From Phallusia fumigata (Eukaryota; Chordata; Ascidiacea; Phlebobranchia; Ascidiidae): DNA of 45,918 nucleotides. The notes below the pieces were generated by a model, which was not told the DNA's origin, did no database searches, and saw only the letters and a program-made list of their open reading frames with translations. Below, piece after piece: positions 12,184 to 27,100 of this stretch (positions are counted from its first letter, which is position 1; each line of letters opens with the position of its first letter). Location of the stretch: the NCBI GenBank assembly GCA_008931825.1, contig QXVZ01021401.1, positions 1 to 45,918 on the forward strand. The letters are read 5' to 3'. The translations under genes and the position numbers were made by a program.

Positions 12184-15100
12184 ATGGGAGTTCGACACAG
12201 CAAGCCACGAACCCGGCGAAGAAGTAAGTTGAACTATTTCTCAACATAAAAGTAAATAGATTTTCCGTTTTATAAAGTTGGCAAACTCAGTTATTAAAGC
12301 GCTGAAGAAAGGATTTTACAACGACGGACAACAAGTTTGTGCAAATTTTGTTTAAGACGTGCCTCGAAGTTTCGGGTTTGCCGGGTTACTTGTTTTAAGG
12401 GTAGTTGTTATAAATTGCACGCATGCCAAGTTGTTCGATTCTCCTGTGCTGTGGCATGCGCGAGTGGTGATCTTCGTTTGCCTTTGTCATTGGTTAAGTC
12501 GATTGAGCCCGGCTTCCACTGCCCAGCCTCTACAGGGATTATCCCAATATATCGATTTTGTTGCCACCCACTCCGTCACTGCAAATCCCCACTCGATGCT
12601 ATCGAACACATCAGTTGCGACGCTGAACTGTATTATGTGTATTGGGCTTGTGGGACTTAATTTCCAATAAACGACATGTGTTGAAATGTGTTCTCCGCAG
12701 AGGGGGAAAGAGTCAGTAATGCGCAATTTGCGACGGCATCTTCTACACGTTATTACTTCGTTTCAGTATTGCCCCAAGGGTTTGTGACTGCAGAGTGCTG
12801 TCTCTTTATGCGAAGGGCAGAGCGCACCGAAACGCAGCTCCCGCGATAAAACACTGCAAAAACAAACACGCCGGAGATGGTGGGTCGACTGTCGTTTGAT
12901 GTCGTCTTCGATTTCGAGCGCACTGATGCGACCCACCATTTGCCCGTAGCAAAAAGTCGCTACTTCTGCAATGCACGCAGCTATTCCGCCAAAGGAAAGA
13001 TCGAAGTACCAAGTGGTTTGCGATTAAAACCAACCCAATCACCGATCCTCTGTCTTCTCACCTCTTTAAACCGAATGCATTGCGATGTATGTAACCTTTG
13101 AGCAGACCAAAAGGTCTACAGGGATCTTTAAAATAACAACGGAATGTGACTAATAAAAAGGTCTTTATAGTATACACGACGATGGTCTAAATGTCCACGC
13201 GTATAAACAAGTTCTGTTACTGTGTTTTTAGGATTTAAAGATCGACCGACGTCGGAGAGACAAAGCCCAGAAGGTAAGTTTGTTGTCACCTGTTCTTTCC
13301 ATTTTTAAAACTAAAACGTCTGGCTTCTTTGCATGACGGACATCATTTCAACATGTTGCCCACCGTGTTCGTCCACCAGCTAATTAACTTCAAACGAGGC
13401 CTTTCCTCGTATACATTTGGCCCCTGCTCCAGGCTACCGATAACCGAACACCCGGTAGGCGAACCGCGCTAACGAACCCAAAATATTTACCCCTTTGTAT
13501 GGGAAAACTCGGCGCTTTCCTGAAAGATCGTATCTCGGCTGGGGATTAAATGGGAGCCGCGGATTCTTTTTGGTTGAGCTTTACAAGGCGCACGCACACC
13601 GGTGTGTAGTCTTATCTTGTTCCTGGTCGCCCTGTACGCGAGTTCGTTCGTAGTTGATCTGATCAACGAATCCTGTACAGACCAAGGGATAAATGGAGGA
13701 GAGACTTTGAAGTCCCACCGCCCTTTGTCCGCTTCTGTGCGCTCCGCTCACATTAGGCCTTTTGTGTGGGCTCCGTCAGAACGGAACGGGTCTTGTTGTT
13801 CGAGATTTGGTAACTGCCCTGGTTTAGAGTTACGGCTTTGCTGTGCGCGGCGGATGCGGCCCAAGCGCCCGGGCAAAGGGCGTCCCGAAAAAATCTAACA
13901 CTTGTTCCGACGTTTCCCGGTTTCCTAATTAGATACAAGTTCTTTTCAAACACTGCCGGTCTGTCTGCCTGCCGAGTCCTTGTAGTTCGTAAAAAACAGT
14001 TGTCATGGGCTCAAAGCTGTTAGGTGAGAATCGAAATCCTGGAAAAAATCCCATTTATACCCTCCCCTTGCGAGTCTACCGTTAAGACATGCAATGCCCT
14101 AAATGTGCACATAACGGGTCAGTGCTAAACTTACAAGTCCGTCTTTCAGAGGAAAGTCTATCCCAAATTATGGTTGTTATTGCATTTAAGGTGACGCTTC
14201 TCCGACCGCAGCGCCTCCGACGCCGCTGGACAAAGACCAGAACCCACGGGTATGCAACCAAGCGTGCCCGTGCAACAAGGTCCACCACGAAGGAACAGAA
14301 GAGGCGGAATGGGTTCTTCGCCAAGATTATGGCAGCACAAAGGTAGGCACTGAAGTCTCTATACCCCCCTCCTGTTTATTACCAACAAGCAAACGCGCGC
14401 GTGACGCTCATTCAAGCGTGACTAATTGTTGCATGACGTCATTATCAAGTGTTGCTCAACTTCGGAACGCCGAACCTCGGCGGTTAACACAAGTGTCTTT
14501 AGTACGGATCGACCTAAAGCGTTTTTCATCTGACGTGAATGTGCATCTTTCGTCCGCCAATCCACTTATCAGCAAGTCTCGTTTTTTGCCCTGTCTGCCG
14601 CGATGCACTTCCACTGACAGATAATCATCTCGCCAGCGAAATTGGTCGTCACTGCACGCAAGTGAAGCGTTGCCCACTTTAGCCCGGTTTCGCGGCTTAT
14701 TTCTGTGTTTGTTCTGCGCCGCTGAGGCCTGAGCTGCTCACACCGCCGCGGCTGCTGCGCTTTGGCCTAAAATCTGCAACGCTGCAGCCAAGCAGGATTT
14801 ATGTACGCGCTGAATTTGTGTCGAAAACCTTCCATGCCACGGTGGGCAATGTGAACTCCAACCGGGATTCCCCCCCGTTCTTGTAGAACATACATATAAC
14901 GTTTATAACGTATTTTCGAAACAATGGTGGAGCGCATCCCAAAATGGGTTTGAAATGTTCGTTTGTAACTTATTTATGTGAAAAAGACAGCAACTGTTAA
15001 ACGCACTGGGGTGTCTGGTTGGCTTGAGTCTGATGGCTTAAACTAAATCCTTCCAAATCGCCCTTGGCGGACCGGCCTTTGACAGTTGTTTGGACAAAGT

Positions 15101-18100
15101 AAAATTTACAAGACGCGATGTCATACCCTGTATTAATTAATCGGCGCCTGTCGCTGTAGTTCCGAGTGTCGCTCGTCATTTCGAGGCGACTCGGGGCTAA
15201 TTATGTACTTAAACGATTCGCCAATGTTTGTTGTCTTCTCAAGAGCACGTCATACGCAGCCAATTACCCGGCATTAATTTCCCTTTCTGGCATAGAAATT
15301 CACGTACCCAATTAACTCCACACTCTGCTCCCCTGACCGCAGGCAGTCAAGCCGCCGCGCGATCGGTTTTGTTACGTCACGTCGTGATTGTTATGTCAAC
15401 AGCGCTCTTGCTTTGAACATGGACTACCTCTGTTGTCGTTGCGCAAATGCTTCCCGCTTTGATCCATAAGGCCGCAGTTTCTCCCAAAACGCCTTTGCGA
15501 CTTCGTGAGCACATACAGAGGCTATTTAATTTGCGCCGAGGTCTATGGTTCCACGCGACCAATTAAGGAAATGGGTTACATGATTCGGAACACACGCGTT
15601 TTTATATCGGAAGTGGGAATTGGATTAGGAACACGCGTGGATGTTGTAGGTCATAAACAGACTTAAATAAGCCGAAGGCACCCCGTGCTATGTTAGAGCC
15701 AAAATCCTGCTGGCTATCAGGATTAGGGTCAAATAGACTTGTTTGAGGTTTGGGTATTTGAGCAATTAAGTCCGGAACTTGTTTGTTCACATCGTTGGCA
15801 ATTTTCACTCAAACAAAAAACCATAATTTGTCGATAAATCCGGTGTTCGCTAATCTGCTGCTCAAAAATTGAATTTCTGTGCTTCCTAAATTTTTTGGTC
15901 AAAGACTCCCCAAAAAATTGAAATTATGGGGCAACTAAGTTGGCTCTTTCATGTATCAGGACTCAATGTTGCAACGAGTGCCAATCTTTTCCAAGTACCC
16001 GACTCGCCCCACGCAGCATGCCACTCGTGCCAGGTTTATCGCACGGAATGCGTTACTATGCACAGCAAGCGCCACCAGTTCGGGGTCAAATTGAAATGAA
16101 GGTTTTTTATCTCACTGCGCCTGACTGACGCGTATTATAGTTGCGCCCCAACGCGGAATGTCTCCCTTATCTGGCGGCTTTCGACTGTTGCTTTCGTGGT
16201 TATGAAGGGCGATTAGACCAGCCTATCACCAGTGCCGCTCGTATTAAACGGTTTTAAGAGCAGTCGCCTACTGTTGCGCATTGGGGTCAGCGGTGAACCC
16301 GGTCGTTATTGGCCTCTCAATCGGTCTTGTAAATTTTTACGTGCTGTTTGTGTGGATTTTGATGTTCCGAACCCGCCGGTGCATTGCGGATGTCTTAAAT
16401 CGTGGAAAACATCGTAAAATCTCCCCTGTTAAAAATATATTTCCGTTCAAACCCATTTGTTCAGCCCGTAAAGTAACTGGACGAAAATTGACCATTACTT
16501 TCCCAAAACCGCTCGCATAAAAGTGTGTTGACATAAAATACTCCCAACCCGGTACTGAACTGTCACAAAGGGAAGAAAGGCGATTTGAGCATGCATAAAT
16601 CACGTTGCAAATCGTTGTGGTTCTGATCAACCCTCTCAGGTGAGCAGAGTCCACTATAGCGCTGTTTGCAAAAGCACTGGGACATATGTTCGACTCGACG
16701 GGTTCATCCGATGTGGCGGGTTCCCATTGTTAGCGCCTGCTCGGTTAAGTAGCAAAGATCATAGGCCTTGAGTAAACACGACTACTCGCTTGGTTAGCGA
16801 AATGGAAAGGCCTGGAACAAATAAAGACGGCAAACAAGGCAGTGGCGCGTCTATTTGCGCGCGTTTTACTCGCGCTGTTGGACAATTATTCAGCCCCGGC
16901 GCGGCCTCATACTTGCTATTTTTCGCAAAGAAAGGCCCCCGCCGCTTTTATGCCCGCTCCGGCTTACCGTTGCACGCAATCTATCAGTCCCTGGCTGGCT
17001 TTTAAATGGATGCGGGCCAAAGCTGTTTTTTTGCTTTCCTCTCGCCTAGACAACCCCCGCTTACCTGTTTATTATGTGGCGTTTGAAATTCCATTCCGTC
17101 TGGCTTGCTATTGCGAGCGGCGGGCCCTTTTAAGTGCCCTAGCGGTTGCGCGAGCTCATAGCCTTCCTTGTCCCTGTTATTATGGCGTCACAGAGCGTTC
17201 CGTCGGTCGCCCTGTGCGACACTCGACTTATTTTTGCATCGCCCAAGTACCTTCTATCGTAAAAATAGTCGTCAGTCTATGGAATTGCCCACGCTGTGCA
17301 AATAAACTGCGATCCTCTTATCTGGCGCCCATTAAACTGCATGTCATCGTGCCCTGTTAAAATCTGATGTCGTAAAGAACTTTTTTGCTTTTAAGGCACT
17401 AGACGCTTTTATCGAGCGAGTTTGTCCATAAGCCCAAGTGTCAAGATTCAATGATTCGCCCTACAAGGAGTTTTGATATGTTGGCTCTGGGTGGCCCAGG
17501 TTGGGTATATTTAAACCCCTGGGCATTGTTCACCCGATTGCTACATCGCCTTTGATGTACAAACGCCACCGGCCTGTAAATCGACAGAAGGTGTCTAATT
17601 TCGCGAGCAAAAGACATTTGTCCAGGGCGGACACGCACAAAAAATCTGCGGGGAAATTGGCGCGTCAAAGGGTTTTGTTCTCTCGCGAAGGAATACGCGG
17701 CGAAAACGTCGAAGTGTTTTGTGTCACAACATTGTGCGGGACTCAACCGTGCTGTCCGACAATATATGAATCAAATTGTTGCCGGGGTTTGTTTCATGTT
17801 GCCGCTCGGCGGTTTTTGAAGATGGAACGAATCAAAGCGGCTAATGGACCGCCACCTGTTTTGCCATCAACGCCATATGGATTACTTGCGGCGCTGTTGC
17901 CCATTACTGGCACGCGCACGACGGACTTTGGAGTTTTAGGCGAATAAACATTGACTGAGCGGTAACTGGCCATGATAAATCGCGTGCGTCGGTTTAGCCG
18001 TCAAAGCTGCTGGTTCCCTCCCCACGTGGGTGAAAGCCAGAGCCCCGTGCATTCATCACGTTCCGGCCCCATCCGTCTTTCATTTCCAGTCACGCTTTTG

Positions 18101-21100
18101 CGGTAACTCGCCAGGCCGTTTGCTTGCGGGCGGGAAGACAACAAGGCAGTCCCCGCGCGGGCAGCGTAATCAGTCAACTTCAAAGCCGGCGCGGCGCCCG
18201 TTGAAACGCGAAAACAGGCCACTCGATGCCTCTAGGCCTCCGGACCTACACTGCAAAAGCTGGGCAGGCGATGGTGGGGGCTAATGACCGTAAACGCTCA
18301 ACAACCGTCGAAAGTTGGCTCATCAACGCACGATGTGTTCTTCCGTCGTATAGAAATAGCAGAACAGGCGAACGACGGTGCTGTTACGGTCCGTTGCACG
18401 CGACCAGTTGCTAGGAAGTAAACTGACAGTCCCCATGGAGACAGCACTTTGAATGATTCGCCCCCAAATGGTAAGAGATCAAGGCGCGCAGTACGCGGTT
18501 ATGACAAGAAACTGTCGTGTAATCGATCCGCACTTCAGCCGTTGGGTATTTAGTTACACGTTGATGAGCGTTTGTGCGTGAATCATGCGCACTTTGATGG
18601 TGGTGCTTTGTGGTTTGTTCATTGTGCGTTGCGCGCGTTTGAAGTGTTACAGACTGTTATAAAGGCCATACTACGTTTGGAGACGGTTGCGCGCCTTGGC
18701 TTTGCGGGACAGGCAAATTACACGCCTAGTGACAGAACAACACGGCCACTTTGCAGCTCGACCTGTCTGTGTGCATTCGCTCCCGATTGCATGACATCAT
18801 GGCGCAATTGCGCCACACGGAAGAAGACCAGGATCTGTTCTTGCAAGTTCCAGGCGTCGAGCACTTAAAACGATGACCAGTTCGCGGGCATCCGACCGTA
18901 AAGCGGTCCTTAAAAGATTTTCGAGTAATGCACGGAGATGAAGGCGCTTTGTGTGGGCCGAGCACGACCGACCGTGCTCGCCAGGCGACCGACAACTTCG
19001 CTTCACTTTCTCGACAACAGATTTGTGAAGACCAGCAGTTAGAGCAGGCCACCCGCGCGTCTCGGCCAATCGCCTGTCGTCTCGTTTTACTCTTGCAGTC
19101 GCCGGCCTGTGAACTCAGGCTGATGTCCCAGTTAGTGCGACAGTCTTAACGTTGACGTGCAGCTGTGTTTAGGCAAACGAGCGGAGCTGGACGAGGCCGA
19201 TTTAAGCCCGTCTTGTGGAACTGACAAGACTTAACCGATGCCGCTTCCCGAACTACAGCGGTTTATGAAAACATGACAGCTCGCATTTTTCATCACAATG
19301 CTCCATACTGCGCTTTGGCATGTGCAGTGTTGACCCACACGCATCGTTGCTCATCGTCCGTGTGTATAAACCAACTGTATACACATGCGAACAACCGGGC
19401 GCAAACACAGGCTTTATGTGTACGTTAGCATACGCAGCTGACAGTCTGAAATCATTAGAAGGATTTTCGCGGAATCTCACTCCAAAAGTCGATGCTTTAA
19501 CCACATTGCTTTAGCTCGTAAATTTGTGGTTGGTAACAATAGCTAGCGTGAATTGGAGCACTTGGAAACATCAAGTTGCACCAGCCGTGACATTTTCTAT
19601 ATATACACGCAACGTCAGTCCGCCCGGCGCGCCGTATCTCTTTAGTGCGGCGTCCCTTGGATTAACATGCCGTTTCTGTACCCCGGGTCAAGGCGATGCA
19701 TCAGCAAGGACGAATTGTGCCTTTTAACTGTCACAGATAGGCGATATCTTGCCTTTTAGCGAACTGTTAGTCATCAATTGCATTAAACTGTGAGGTTGCT
19801 GCTTCTCTTAGATAAAAAGCTTGACGACAATGCTAAAAGCGTATACTATGCACACTCGATAGGTTGTCAATTAAATTTGTTCAGGGGTATCGATTACCAA
19901 AAATCATACCAAATGCCATTGTTCCTTTTTCTTGTTAGTTATCAGGTTGCATGTCTGGATCCTATTTTTCTTGAACTTCAATACCCCATGCTGCTGCGTC
20001 ACAAATGGGCGTGGCCGACTGCCCCGTTCCTATGCGTCGAACGTAGAAATGATAAATTACATCATTGACAGACACGCGCGCGTTTTCTTGAGCAAAGCGG
20101 TCGGTCCACATGGGGCGTTTATATTTCTAATCCGCGTCGAATGGATGAGTGCAAAGACACTTTGTGCCTGTGGGATGCGCCTTTGACCTAGCTGACCTGG
20201 TTGGCCCGATCTATCCACGTCGCCGGCCCATTTGTTGCCTTCTTATGTAAAGAGTTTTAACGCATCAATCCGTTGCCATTCTGATGCCCGGTTGACTGTT
20301 AATGAAAAACACAATGCCTAGGAGTTAAAGGACGTTTACAAAAATGGTAATTGTTACATAATTAATATACCTGCGGCTCATAAAATGACCCAGATCTATT
20401 TTTCTGAATGTTGTAGGCTTATCTAAAATCCAAGTGATGATTTGTTAAGTTTTTGATTGCTACAAAAATCAACCGATATGCGTATAGTTGTAACAGGGAA
20501 CAACTCTCCCTGCCTTTTTTGGTTCGGAAGGGTGAGGAGGGGGCTTTGTTTTGTTACCACGTGTACTTCACCGCTATTGAGCACACTATCCTTATTTGCT
20601 CTGTTCTTTGCCAAACCTCCATAAGCGTCCTTTAACAAGCGCTTCGTCAAACATGCGTTGCCGCGGTCCTGGGGATCAAAGGCGCTATTTGACTTGTTGC
20701 GCTTTTATAAGGCACTCACTTAATTTCTACTCGCCTTGTTATTATCAACTAACATGTTGTACTTGAAACGATGTACACGCCTTCAAAGCACTGTGCCGAG
20801 ACCAATGGCGAGGTGATATAACAGGGACGCCTTTCTTTCGTGTGATTTATGACACTTGTTTTCTTCACTCGCATTGACGGACAATCATGAAACGAAGCCA
20901 GGTACTGCGTGAGGTCGGGGTAACTTTAACCTTGCCTGGCTTCGCGACAATGGTCGTTGAGAGTCGTGTAACGTATTTACTTGATGCTCACTTGGCAACG
21001 CCAGAGTGTTGTGAAACACGCCCAAGAAATGCCAACGCCCCAATAACTGTTTTGTAGCACGTAAAGTTTGTATGGACGGAGAAAAACTAAAAGGCAATTG

Positions 21101-24100
21101 GTGTAAAGGAGTCGTTTCAAACCAAATCGCGTTAGCTCACGGTTTAGCCCTGCTACCCTTTTTCCCCAAAGGCAAGCAGGAAACAATGCANGCCAACGCC
21201 CCAATAACTGTTTTGTAGCACGTAAATTTGTATGGACGGAGAAAAACTTGAAGGCAATTGGTGCAAAGGAGTCGTTTTAAACCAAATCGCGTTAGCTCAC
21301 GGTTTAGCCCTGCTACCTTTTTTCCCCAAAGGCAAGCAGGAAACAATGCAATATTTACGTGCATTTTGGTTAAAAATCGAATTTATTGGTTGGCATTTTT
21401 TCTGATTCTTTTTAAAACGGATCTGGCTTTCCTTATTACCACTATGCGGAATTCGAAGGATGACCACAAATAAACCGTCTGTGATGACAGAGTGCAGCTC
21501 CCCCTTCTGCCTTCAAAGTTAATCGACCGCCAACAAAGCGCGCGAGTTGTTTTGTTAATCGTATTACGTCACAATGGGTCGGTTGTAGTTATTGGGTGGC
21601 GGCAGGAGGCTCAAAGCTGCATTGGCACCAGGCATTTCGAGGTTTGCTTAGAATTCGCGACGATATGTGTTCATTTCTCCATACAGTGAAATGCAAATTG
21701 ACATGGTTGTGGCCTCCGTATCTAAGCAGCCACACAAAGTGTGTGCGCAGTTTATTGCCAGGTAAATTGTACGCACTTGTTTGCACTGTAACCGCGTACA
21801 AATGTTAAAGTGCTGGTAACAATATATCGACTCCGCAGTTGCTTGCCATATCGCCGTTATTTATGTGGTATAAACCTAAAATCGAATTTTTCCACTTCAT
21901 TTTTTTCATTTTCGTTGCAGACGCCTTTAGTATTTCCGCTTCCCACTGATGATGGTGATGACACCAAAATGACGAATCAATCATTCGGATGTTCGGAGCA
22001 CGCTGTCGATCTTCGAGGTAAGAACGTCCGATCCTTGTTTTGTGATGCTACAGTTGCTGTGTTTGCGCTCGTATGTGCTGATCTGTCGGCAAACAGGGTT
22101 ATTTTTTGCGAGGCGTCTTTGCGCTCAAAATAGCGGCTAAGAAGATTGAGACGCACATCTCACGTAGTTTTTGTTTGTTGTTCATGATCTCCACGCTCCA
22201 CATCCGGGTGTAGATGCCAAATCAAAGCGCGGCTTTTAAAAATAACCCAGCGCATCGCAACGTAAAGCATGACGTCACAATGGACTGTCGGCGTGCAACA
22301 GGAAGTCAAAACTCGAAATCCCCATTACGCGCGTGGGGTCCACGTATTTAAGGGGTGAGGAGACTGGGGGTAGCGTGAAAATGGGGTCTTGAAGAGTTGT
22401 GTGTGTGACGTTACAAACGTCTTTGTCACGTAGCGTGCGGTAGGGGTGTGGCGTTAGCGCATTCGACGTCGCGCAGGCATACCACGACGATTGTGACGTC
22501 ATAGGTCGGAGCTTTCATCGGTACTGGGGGCCGATTTTTACATCTAAGCAACAAGAGGATGTCGTTTATGTGTGTAAGTTTTATGGATATTCATAAATTG
22601 ACGATTCACTGTGTTTGCACAGGTGTTTGGTCTTGTGTACGCATGATTTGGTTTTCGTGTACTTTGCGTATTCAACACATGTGATGTAAATCAAGCCCGC
22701 GAACTACAAACTGCCACAAAAAACGCCGCCAGCGCCCGTTCTTAGCAACAACAATGTTGAACGACAAACCCCAAAATGTCCAGGCCCGTGTCAGTTCCGA
22801 TCCAATGGTTACGCTATGCTTGGCTCGCAGGGTGCGGCAATTAAAAGTCGCTTAATCCGATTAAATGGGAACCATAATTTTATCGACGCTCCTGATGTGT
22901 GCTTAGGGTGTTTGCTTCCGACGGTCCAGAAAAGGTCAGTTACTGGACTGGGGAGATGGAGCAAGAAATTTCGTGTGCTCAAAGACAGGGGATAGATTTC
23001 ACAAACGTTGGTATGGTAATTGTCGTTGCGCCGAGTTTTGCCGCAGACAAAGGGTAGGTGTGTAGGGTTAGAGAAGCTTGGGTAGAAGTCAGGAAAAGAA
23101 AGCAGGGATGCCTTCAGCCGCACCTCGATGATCAGCCAAATCGCGGTATTACCCTTTGGTTTATGTTTACCAACCAGCAGGGCGGTACTGCAGCTTGCAC
23201 GCAACCGCAAGTTGCGTGTGTGCAGCCGTTTTTCATCGGAACAGTTTTTTGCCAACGAACAGTGACGATTGTAGTTGTTACTTTTGCTTTATATGCTTGC
23301 CGTGGTAAATTTGGGTTTCGGCTTGTCACGCAGTGCTGGCGAGTAGGTCTAAGTGGCTGGTAGTGGAATTACGGGTGTGATGGGCACCGTGGTAGGATAA
23401 CCATCGAACCGGTTGCCACTCGGAAGCCCACTCGGCTTGAGCATCAAAGGAAAACAATTATTTGTAAGTGGCCCGGCTTACAAGTGTTGCGCGATTCGAG
23501 CTTTCCGGATGGCAGTCGGCCTTGCACATCAAGGTAAAAGTCGCTGGCCGCGCATTAAAGCATCCATGCGAGACTGTAATTAACCTAGCGCCATATACTT
23601 CCCACCGTGTGTGGTCCCCCTTGCGTATTGTCTCCTGGTTTCGGCCTGAATTCTGGTCGACGTCGGGTTTTATTGAACATCAGCATTGTTAAAATCTCCT
23701 TGAACATGTAACCACCACCCGGGTCGTGCAGGTCGAGCTCCTGGGTAATAATTCTTGTGGGAGGGAGTCATATCGATATTCCGTGGGATCAACGCCTACC
23801 GTGGCTGTTTCATTACATATTAAATATTGCAATTATTAAGCTGACGTTTTACATGTAACCGCGATGGATTGTAGCACAGTTCCACCGGCAATATTGTAAG
23901 TTTAAATTCATCTGAAATACAAACGGAAATGCGATGGTTCTGGCTTATATGCGCAGCATTGCCAAGCCATTAGGAAGTCTCAACTTCACTGATGCGCTGC
24001 TCTTGCAATCTCAGAGCTTCGACTTGCCGAATTATGGTCCACTGAGACTTCGGAGATCATTATGAAAATCGCTGCCTCCTAACAGCAAATGCCCATAGGC

Positions 24101-27100
24101 TTGTGAACTTATACGGGCGATCTGTGACCAGATAAATTGTGCAGGGCGACTTCGGTTTCCACCAATTTCGGGCGATTTTGCGAAACCCGAGCCTCCTGTC
24201 GTTGCATGATTGCACCCGCTCTGCAACGACGCGGGAGAGCAAGGGAAATACTTATCCTGGTTTTCCATTGGCACCTGGACACTCGCCACCACTCGACATA
24301 TTAACGCTCGTTGAGTCGCACCGCTGCGTCCACTTTCCCAGTCCGGCTTCGGGATTTTACGAGTGGAGGTCTTTGAAACTGGCCACTGCCGCCGCTATTC
24401 GTCATCCAAATTGTCATCATCGGCCCCGGTCAGACGGAAAGCATCAAAGAGCGACGATTTAGGCGGGAAATAAATTGCCGTCTCGTTTTGAGTGAATTGT
24501 TTCCAAAAGAGGGAATTCAGCGAATCGTGATTGCCCTGTTTAACCAACCAGTCACTTTGGGGCGTTTAAGTATTTTAGATGTTTTTGTGTTTAAGTCGGT
24601 TGAATTTAGAATCATCGTCAATGGGAATGCGAAACAAAATGGGGCGATGAGAAAATAGGGTCTGTAGATGCATATTTCCACTACCAAACTCGTGTTATAC
24701 TAGGTATACCAAGGTAAACTACTAAATAAACTGGTGTTGGGTGGGTGCAGGTCAAATTGCCGCAAAGTTGTGCCTGTTGTGTGTGTAGTGGAACCCGTGC
24801 TATCTGCTCAATCAACGGTCGAGTGCACGGTGTGATATATCTCGGTCGCTTATAACGCGCTGCAAGAAAGCAGAGGCCAAGATCGCCGCGGGATTAGCGC
24901 CAGTTTACGACAACGCCTCCCTAATGTCACTGTGATGGATGGTGCGGATTTGGCGAGTTAGAAAGCCCAGGCTTCGCAGCATCGCGACGCCAGTACGTTG
25001 TGACGTCATAGGGCAATTTCGTCGCCCCATTGCTGCACCCCCTGTTGTTGTGAAACTTCTCGCGCGCCAGGGAGCTGTCGGTCGGAGGGGTTGCTTGGTT
25101 TTGAAAGGCTGTTTACGAATGGGCTTAGCGCTTTTGCTTCCGTCAGTTTGCGCTGCGATCTGTTTCGCGCCGCGGGATCGCCGACTGATCGCTCCCTGAC
25201 AACACAACGCGCAGTGATTGTCAGTGAGAGATCAATTCTAGGCGAACCCTATGTGCTATATAGGTCGTAAAAGCAAAACTGTTGTAATTTTGTCCATTTT
25301 TAAAGAAGTTCGGTTGTTGCCTCTGTGTGAAAACAATAATGCATCATGTGTTTTTTGTTTACAGTGAACCTACCTCAAAAGGAATATACCCTTGAAGCGA
25401 ACAGCACGTCCTTTGAAAGAACAGCTTTCTCAAAAGAACGCGATTCTGCAGATACCGAACAGGTATGTGCAATGCTGGTCCATTACCGCTGCAGCCACCA
25501 CGCACCAGTCTAATTGTATTTTTGTCAATTCTAGGGTGAAGCGGAATGGACGATCTCGCTTGAAAACCGCCTCAACCATGAAACGGGAAAATCACGTGAT
25601 GAGGTAAGGCGTTGCTTTTGTCGGTTTTTGCCAGCTTTGCTGTCAATTTTTTTGCGTACGAGCACTTGTTTAGTCTGAATCGCCTAGCGTTACCAACCCT
25701 CGCACTATTAGTCGCACGGGTGGTCTGTGGCCTAAGCCAGTGTGCGAAAAACCTGCGACTGCCTTTTTGTCGGGACCCACGGGTTGCCTTCCGTGCGGAT
25801 GTTGACCTTTCGTGAATTAAAGGCTTTAGCTGTGAACACGGTGACGCGATAGGGGCGATCCCCAGTGACCCGGTGGCGCCGCGGGCGCCGGGAATTCGGC
25901 GCCGGATACGATTTGCTCAAGACAACATTGGCGATAAAATAACCCTCGGTGATATTCATAGAAAGTTTCATCACCGAACTAATAATAATGTGTCCGAACC
26001 ATATATGGTCCGAGCAATGCTAGGGGCGGCTGCCATGCAATGCCATCTCACCGTGCTTATTACCATTGCGCGGATATCCAGCCAGGCTTTAATCTCTGTC
26101 GCGGTCGTCTATATTGCCTCCGTATTGACTGATCCCATGCCCTGCTGGCTCGTATATACGCACACGGCTTGTGAGCAGCAGCGAATCTTGAGTCATTCGG
26201 GGTCGGCTGCGGAAGAAAAGGGGCAACATGTGACGGGTATTGGCGGGATTTTATTGCGCCGCTCGCTCCATATGCGCCCGTTCAGGCGCTTTATCACAAC
26301 AGATCAAAGCCGGCGGCGGATATTATTACTTATAACCGCGGCGGGATGACAGCGAATGACAAAAGAAGGGTGGAAATAATTTGGCGACGTTGATTAAACT
26401 GTGTATGCGCTTGATTGGTCACCAATGCGGCGTTGAGCCCCGCGGCTTCGTGTCTCCCAGTGATGGTAGGTTTGGAATTTGCTAAACCCGTTTATTGGCC
26501 ACCTGGCACGCTTTTGTGGGGCGCCCAATACATATTATGCCTCCGCACATTAATCTTGGAATTCGGTGTGTCTTCTATGGTACAGTGACGAGCGACAAAG
26601 CCCTTCCGACGGCAAGATTAGCTTTATCGCCAGTGTGAAAGACGCTGTCAGTCATTGTTCCGTTGAAAAGAGTCAAAATCTCGTTTTGGGCCTTTCGTCG
26701 CCTTCGCTTTGTCTCGACTTGGACCTTTGGGACAAAATTGGCACTAAGGTAATCGAAACAAATCAAAGGACTTTGCGGTGTGGGTTGGATTGGATGCGAA
26801 AGTGTTTTGTTTCAAAAAACAACAAACAAACGTCGTTTCGATCCTGATTTGTCATCACTGGAGCTTGTCGGCTCTCTTGAGGAGTCAGCGCTTGTCGCTT
26901 ACGTGGGATTTTGCTTTGTGCGCAAGCAAATCGTTCGGTAATGAAAGATAATCGTTGAAAATTGAGACGCGGCATCGTATGACGTGGTCAGGCCGCCTTT
27001 CATCGCCCGCGCTGCCCAGCTTAGTTTGCGCGATCATAATTGTCGGTGATGATACCTCTGCGCCGCGTGCTATTATGCCGGGACTGGCGCGGAACCGAAG

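Larger units (their letters stand above)
14343..21920 (+). other. Nkd intron 3 (7.6 kb), GC-rich, no supported internal gene
   Basis: This is the largest intron. It is more GC- and CpG-rich than the flanks of the locus, so long open frames are frequent (for example 172 codons at 16842-17360 and 148 at 17501-17947). None shows a recognisable domain. It holds CTTTGAT/ATCAAAG words at 15457, 17550, 17831, 18592 and 20675, TTCAAAG/CTTTGAA words at 18179, 18447, 20782 and 21512, one TGACGTCA at 14434-14441, a 10-bp inverted repeat at 20893-20944, and a gap-flanking duplication at 21031-21350. A frame at 18733-19149 with one internal TGA is the most protein-like piece and is discussed in the findings. 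Confidence 0.7.

Noticed and set aside
16842-17947. Long plus-strand frames of 172 and 148 codons in Nkd intron 3
   Set aside because: No domain, no splice context and overlapping open frames; lengths are within chance for roughly 8 kb of about 50% GC sequence read in six frames.
20893-20944. Hairpin considered as a microRNA precursor
   Set aside because: Only 10 bp pair perfectly and the 32-nt interior does not extend the stem to the length a microRNA precursor needs.
25873-26349. 158-codon frame in Nkd intron 6
   Set aside because: No recognisable motif, and composition shifts along its length; consistent with a chance open frame.
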